A stretch of 64,000 nucleotides of DNA, from NCBI GenBank assembly GCA_900766195.1, contig CAAFUN010000116.1, positions 13,130-77,129 on the forward strand. The letters are read 5' to 3'. Every line of letters starts with the position of its first letter. The stretch's first letter is position 1. The notes beneath the pieces were generated by a model that saw only the letters and a program-made list of their open reading frames with translations, had not been told where the DNA came from and searched no databases. The translations under genes and the position numbers were made by a program. This DNA comes from an uncultured Bacteroides sp. (GTDB lineage: Bacteria; Bacteroidota; Bacteroidia; Bacteroidales; Bacteroidaceae). This document shows, piece by piece, positions 61,260 through 64,000 of the stretch.

Positions 61260-63277
61260 ATTGGAGAACATTACTTGCCGCCTTTATACTGTGGAATGTG
61301 ATTGTAGCAGTCAATGCAGATAACGGGAGCCTATTATGGTTCAGAAATCTGCCTACTGCTATATCAGAAGGAAGCAAGAATAGAGTAAAGATACCCAAGC
61401 ACACACCTACTTTAGATCTTGCCGTAAAGGAATTGCGACAAGGATGGCAAGGTTTACCGGTCACTCTCATATTAAAGAAGGAGAAGGACTTAAAAGAGGA
61501 TGGATTTAGAATACAATCCACACAAGACAATATTATATTAACTTCTCCAAGTGAGATAGGTCTTCTGTATAGTACTTATCACTTGCTGCGTCTACAAGAA
61601 ACGGGAGTAAACTTAGGTTCATTGCAGATAAAGGAAAATCCGGCTTTCGATCTCCGCATCCTTAATCATTGGGATAATCCCGATGGAACAATAGAGCGGG
61701 GATATGCCGGTCACTCTCTGTGGAAGTGGACAGAATTACCTGATACGCTTTCTGAGCGATATCGTAGTTACGCCCGTGCAAACGCATCTATAGGAATTAA
61801 TGCTGCAGTACTTAATAATGTCAATGCCTCCTATAAAGTGCTTGATGGCGAGAATCTACGTAAGGTTAAAGCTTTGGCAGATATTTTCCGTCCCTACGGC
61901 ATACGAGTTTATCTTTCCATCAACTTTGCATCGCCCATGCAATTGGGAGGACTATCTACAGCAGATCCATTGGATAAAAACGTACGTGAGTGGTGGCGAA
62001 AGAAAGTAAAGGAAATCTATCAGATCATACCAGATTTCGGTGGATTTCTGGTAAAAGCCAATTCTGAGGGACAACCAGGTCCTTGCGACTTCGGACGTAC
62101 CCATGCTGATGGGGCAAATATGTTGGCCGATGCGCTCAAACCTTACAAAGGTATTGTTATGTGGCGCGCTTTTGTATACAACCCCACAGACTCAGACCGC
62201 GCTAAACAAGCTTATTTGGAATTCAGTCCTCTTGACAATCAATTTCGCGATAACGTAATCGTTCAAATAAAGAACGGTCCGATAGACTTTCAGCCGCGTG
62301 AACCATACAGTCCTCTATTTGGTGCCATGCCCCACACTTCACAAATGGTGGAATTCCAAATCACACAAGAGTACACAGGCTTTTCTAATCATCTTGTTTA
62401 TCTGGCTCCCATGTGGAAAGAATTTTTCAATTTTGTTTCCCCATCATCTCTGAAAGGAATGGCAGGTGTAGCCAACATAGGAGATGATGATAACTGGTGT
62501 GGTCATCCGTTTGCCCAAGCTAACTGGTACGCATTCGGACGCCTGGCTTGGAATCCAAAATTGACATCGGAACAGATAGCTGACGAATGGTTGAAACAAA
62601 CGTTCTGCCAAGATACAGCATTTACCGTGCCCGTTGGAAAGATGATGACCGAAAGCCGTGAAGCAGTGGTAGATTATATGATGCCACTGGGTTTACACCA
62701 TATTTTTGCATGGTCGCATCATTACGGTCCTGAACCTTGGTGTAAAATTCCTGGTGCACGTGCCGATTGGCTTCCCTCCTATTATCATAAAGCAGGCAAA
62801 GAGGGAGTGGGTTTCGACCGTAGTCACACAGGAAGTAATGCTGTCTCACAATATCCGCCTGCCGTAGCCAAAGAATATGATGACATCCGGCTTTGTCCTG
62901 AGAAGTATTTGCTTTGGTTCCATCATGTTCCATGGAATTATAAGATGAAAAGTGGACATACGTTGTGGGAAGAATTATGTTATACTTACGACCGTGGAGT
63001 GCAACAAGCAAGAGACTTTCAAAAGACATGGGATAGCATGGAGAAATATGTTGATCCGCAACAATTTAAAGAAGTGCAGACCCGACTCAGAATACAAGTA
63101 CGCGATGCTGTATGGTGGAAAGATGCCTGCCTGCTCTATTTCGGAGAATTCTCGGGCATGCCCATTCCTTATGATATCGAACGGCCTATTCATAGTTTAG
63201 ATGCGTTAAAGAAAATCCACTTACCCATCACTAACGATGAGTGTCCTACAGAAGAGATGTTAAATAAAGTAAGATAG
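61256..63277 (+). CDS. Alpha-glucuronidase, glycoside hydrolase family 67
   Basis: A 673-residue enzyme with a signal peptide (LLAAFILWNVIVAVNA). It has the GH67 N-terminal domain (about residues 20-125), a barrel (about 140-460; DLRILNHWDNPDGTIERGYAG, GFLVKANSEGQPGPCDFGRTHADG) and a C-terminal helical domain. Length and motifs are typical. It removes 4-O-methyl-glucuronic acid from the non-reducing end of xylo-oligosaccharides. Being exported while the GH43 next to it is not, it would act in the periplasm or outside. Its start overlaps the GH43 stop. Confidence 0.96.
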   Translation: MNWRTLLAAFILWNVIVAVNADNGSLLWFRNLPTAISEGSKNRVKIPKHTPTLDLAVKELRQGWQGLPVTLILKKEKDLKEDGFRIQSTQDNIILTSPSEIGLLYSTYHLLRLQETGVNLGSLQIKENPAFDLRILNHWDNPDGTIERGYAGHSLWKWTELPDTLSERYRSYARANASIGINAAVLNNVNASYKVLDGENLRKVKALADIFRPYGIRVYLSINFASPMQLGGLSTADPLDKNVREWWRKKVKEIYQIIPDFGGFLVKANSEGQPGPCDFGRTHADGANMLADALKPYKGIVMWRAFVYNPTDSDRAKQAYLEFSPLDNQFRDNVIVQIKNGPIDFQPREPYSPLFGAMPHTSQMVEFQITQEYTGFSNHLVYLAPMWKEFFNFVSPSSLKGMAGVANIGDDDNWCGHPFAQANWYAFGRLAWNPKLTSEQIADEWLKQTFCQDTAFTVPVGKMMTESREAVVDYMMPLGLHHIFAWSHHYGPEPWCKIPGARADWLPSYYHKAGKEGVGFDRSHTGSNAVSQYPPAVAKEYDDIRLCPEKYLLWFHHVPWNYKMKSGHTLWEELCYTYDRGVQQARDFQKTWDSMEKYVDPQQFKEVQTRLRIQVRDAVWWKDACLLYFGEFSGMPIPYDIERPIHSLDALKKIHLPITNDECPTEEMLNKVR

Positions 63278-63291
63278 TAAATAAGATAGCA

Positions 63292-63924
63292 ATGGAAAAG
63301 ACTTGGAGATGGTTTGGTAAGAAAGATAAAATCACCTTGTCTATGTTAAGACAAATAGGTGTAGAAGGCATTGTTACTGCATTACACGATGTACCCAACG
63401 GACAAATATGGACGATAGAGGCCATCAACGATTTGAAATCATTCATTGAGTCGCACGGTTTGCGCTGGTCTGTCGTAGAGAGCTTGCCGGTGAGCGAAGC
63501 AATTAAATATGCAGGAGCAGAAAGAGACCAGCTCATTGAAAACTATAAGATCAGTTTGGCCAATTTAGGCAAGTGCGGCATCAAAACGATATGTTATAAT
63601 TTCATGCCCGTAATAGACTGGATACGTACCGACCTGCAACATCCCTGGGAAGATGGAACTTCTTCACTCTACTTTGACTATGCACAATTTGCTTATTTCG
63701 ATATAAAGATACTGCAACGAGAAGGTGCAGAAAAGGAGTATTCAGCAGAAGTACTTGCTAAAGTAGCCCAACTGGATAAGACCATTACCGAAGCAGAAAA
63801 GGACACTCTGATAGATACCATCATTGTGAAGACACAAGGTTTCGTTAATGGGAATATTAAGGAAGGGGACAAGAATCCCGTCCACCTGTTTAAACAATTG
63901 TTGGCATTCACTAGTGTCCACTAA
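63292..63924 (+). pseudogene. uxuA: Mannonate dehydratase, 3' truncated by an IS element
   Basis: The N-terminal 205 or so residues match UxuA, which turns D-mannonate into 2-keto-3-deoxygluconate: MEKTWRWFGKKDKITLSMLR, VTALHDVPNG, PVSEAIKYAGAERDQ, VIDWIRTDLQHP and TQGFVNGNIKEGDKNPVHLF. UxuA is normally near 390 residues. Here the family sequence stops at LLAF and the frame ends four residues later (TSVH then stop) inside foreign DNA. The rest of the gene is not in the window. The lost part contains the C-terminal barrel half and metal ligands, so this copy should be inactive. Confidence 0.85.
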
Positions 63925-64000
63925 AATAAATTAAGAGTTAATTGACCATCTTCAGTATCACATACAGGCTCATTAGCAAAGAGTTCTTTGATCGGAGTCT
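63909..64000 (-). mobile_element. End of an insertion sequence (IS4-family type, DUF4372 transposase)
   Basis: The uxuA match ends at about 63909, and new sequence starts CTAGTGTCCACTAAAATAAA. On the minus strand a reading frame ends at 63921: TPIKELFANEPVCDTEDG, then QLTLNLF and stop. This fits my memory of the C-terminus of Bacteroides IS4-family (DUF4372) transposases. Only about 26 codons are inside the window. The far end, terminal repeat and target duplication cannot be seen. Confidence 0.7.

Overview
The window reads as a chromosomal segment of a gut Bacteroidales bacterium, most likely Bacteroides. Support comes from AT-rich intergenic DNA, promoters fitting the Bacteroidetes TAnnTTTG -7 box, a hybrid two-component regulator with Reg_prop repeats, BACON and M60 lipoproteins, DUF4836, DUF2149 and DUF5063 proteins, and a xylan/glucuronate gene cluster. 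No tRNA, rRNA or CRISPR was seen.

Layout. 1-3 kb: an ExbB/MotA-type channel with a DUF2149 partner, msrA and a ferritin-like/VIT iron transporter. 3-10 kb: two cobalamin riboswitches pointing away from each other. One leads to an AspT/YidE-type exporter, the other to the anaerobic ribonucleotide reductase genes nrdDG; a class I aldolase and a 22-bp-period repeat array lie between them. 10-18.7 kb: a CDF cation transporter, then a minus-strand porin, imelysin, di-heme cytochrome and CcsBA set facing a flavodoxin/DUF2023 pair across a promoter with five TAGGTAT heptamers. 18.7-30 kb: TetR, a methyltransferase and a paired ABC exporter, then a CusCBA-like metal efflux operon with a His-rich small membrane protein. 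30-31.3 kb: decayed DNA with a group II intron 3' fragment and a broken ECF sigma gene. 31.3-37.6 kb: an M60 mucinase-like lipoprotein with a BACON/discoidin partner, hcp and a GH43 enzyme. 37.6-39.5 kb: a queuosine-precursor operon under a preQ1-I riboswitch. 39.5-40.4 kb: gene-free DNA with a second 22-bp-period array. 40.4-53.7 kb: housekeeping genes (trxB, lolA-like, ftsK, rlmI, nupG-like, bifunctional nuclease, rsmE, an FtsX-type ABC system) and a probable Bacteroidales-1-type small RNA. 53.7-64 kb: a glucuronoxylan locus with hybrid sensor, GPH symporter, GH43, GH67 and uxuA. A glycosidase remnant sits at its head, and uxuA is cut by an IS element at the right edge.

How the parts may work together. 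The B12 riboswitches suggest that low cobalamin raises B12-independent nucleotide reduction (nrdDG) and, as an inference, export of a dicarboxylate such as succinate when the B12-dependent route to propionate stalls. The 13-24 kb block looks like iron limitation and metal handling. The last 10 kb would import and open glucuronoxylan oligosaccharides, but the broken uxuA would stop glucuronate catabolism unless another copy exists.
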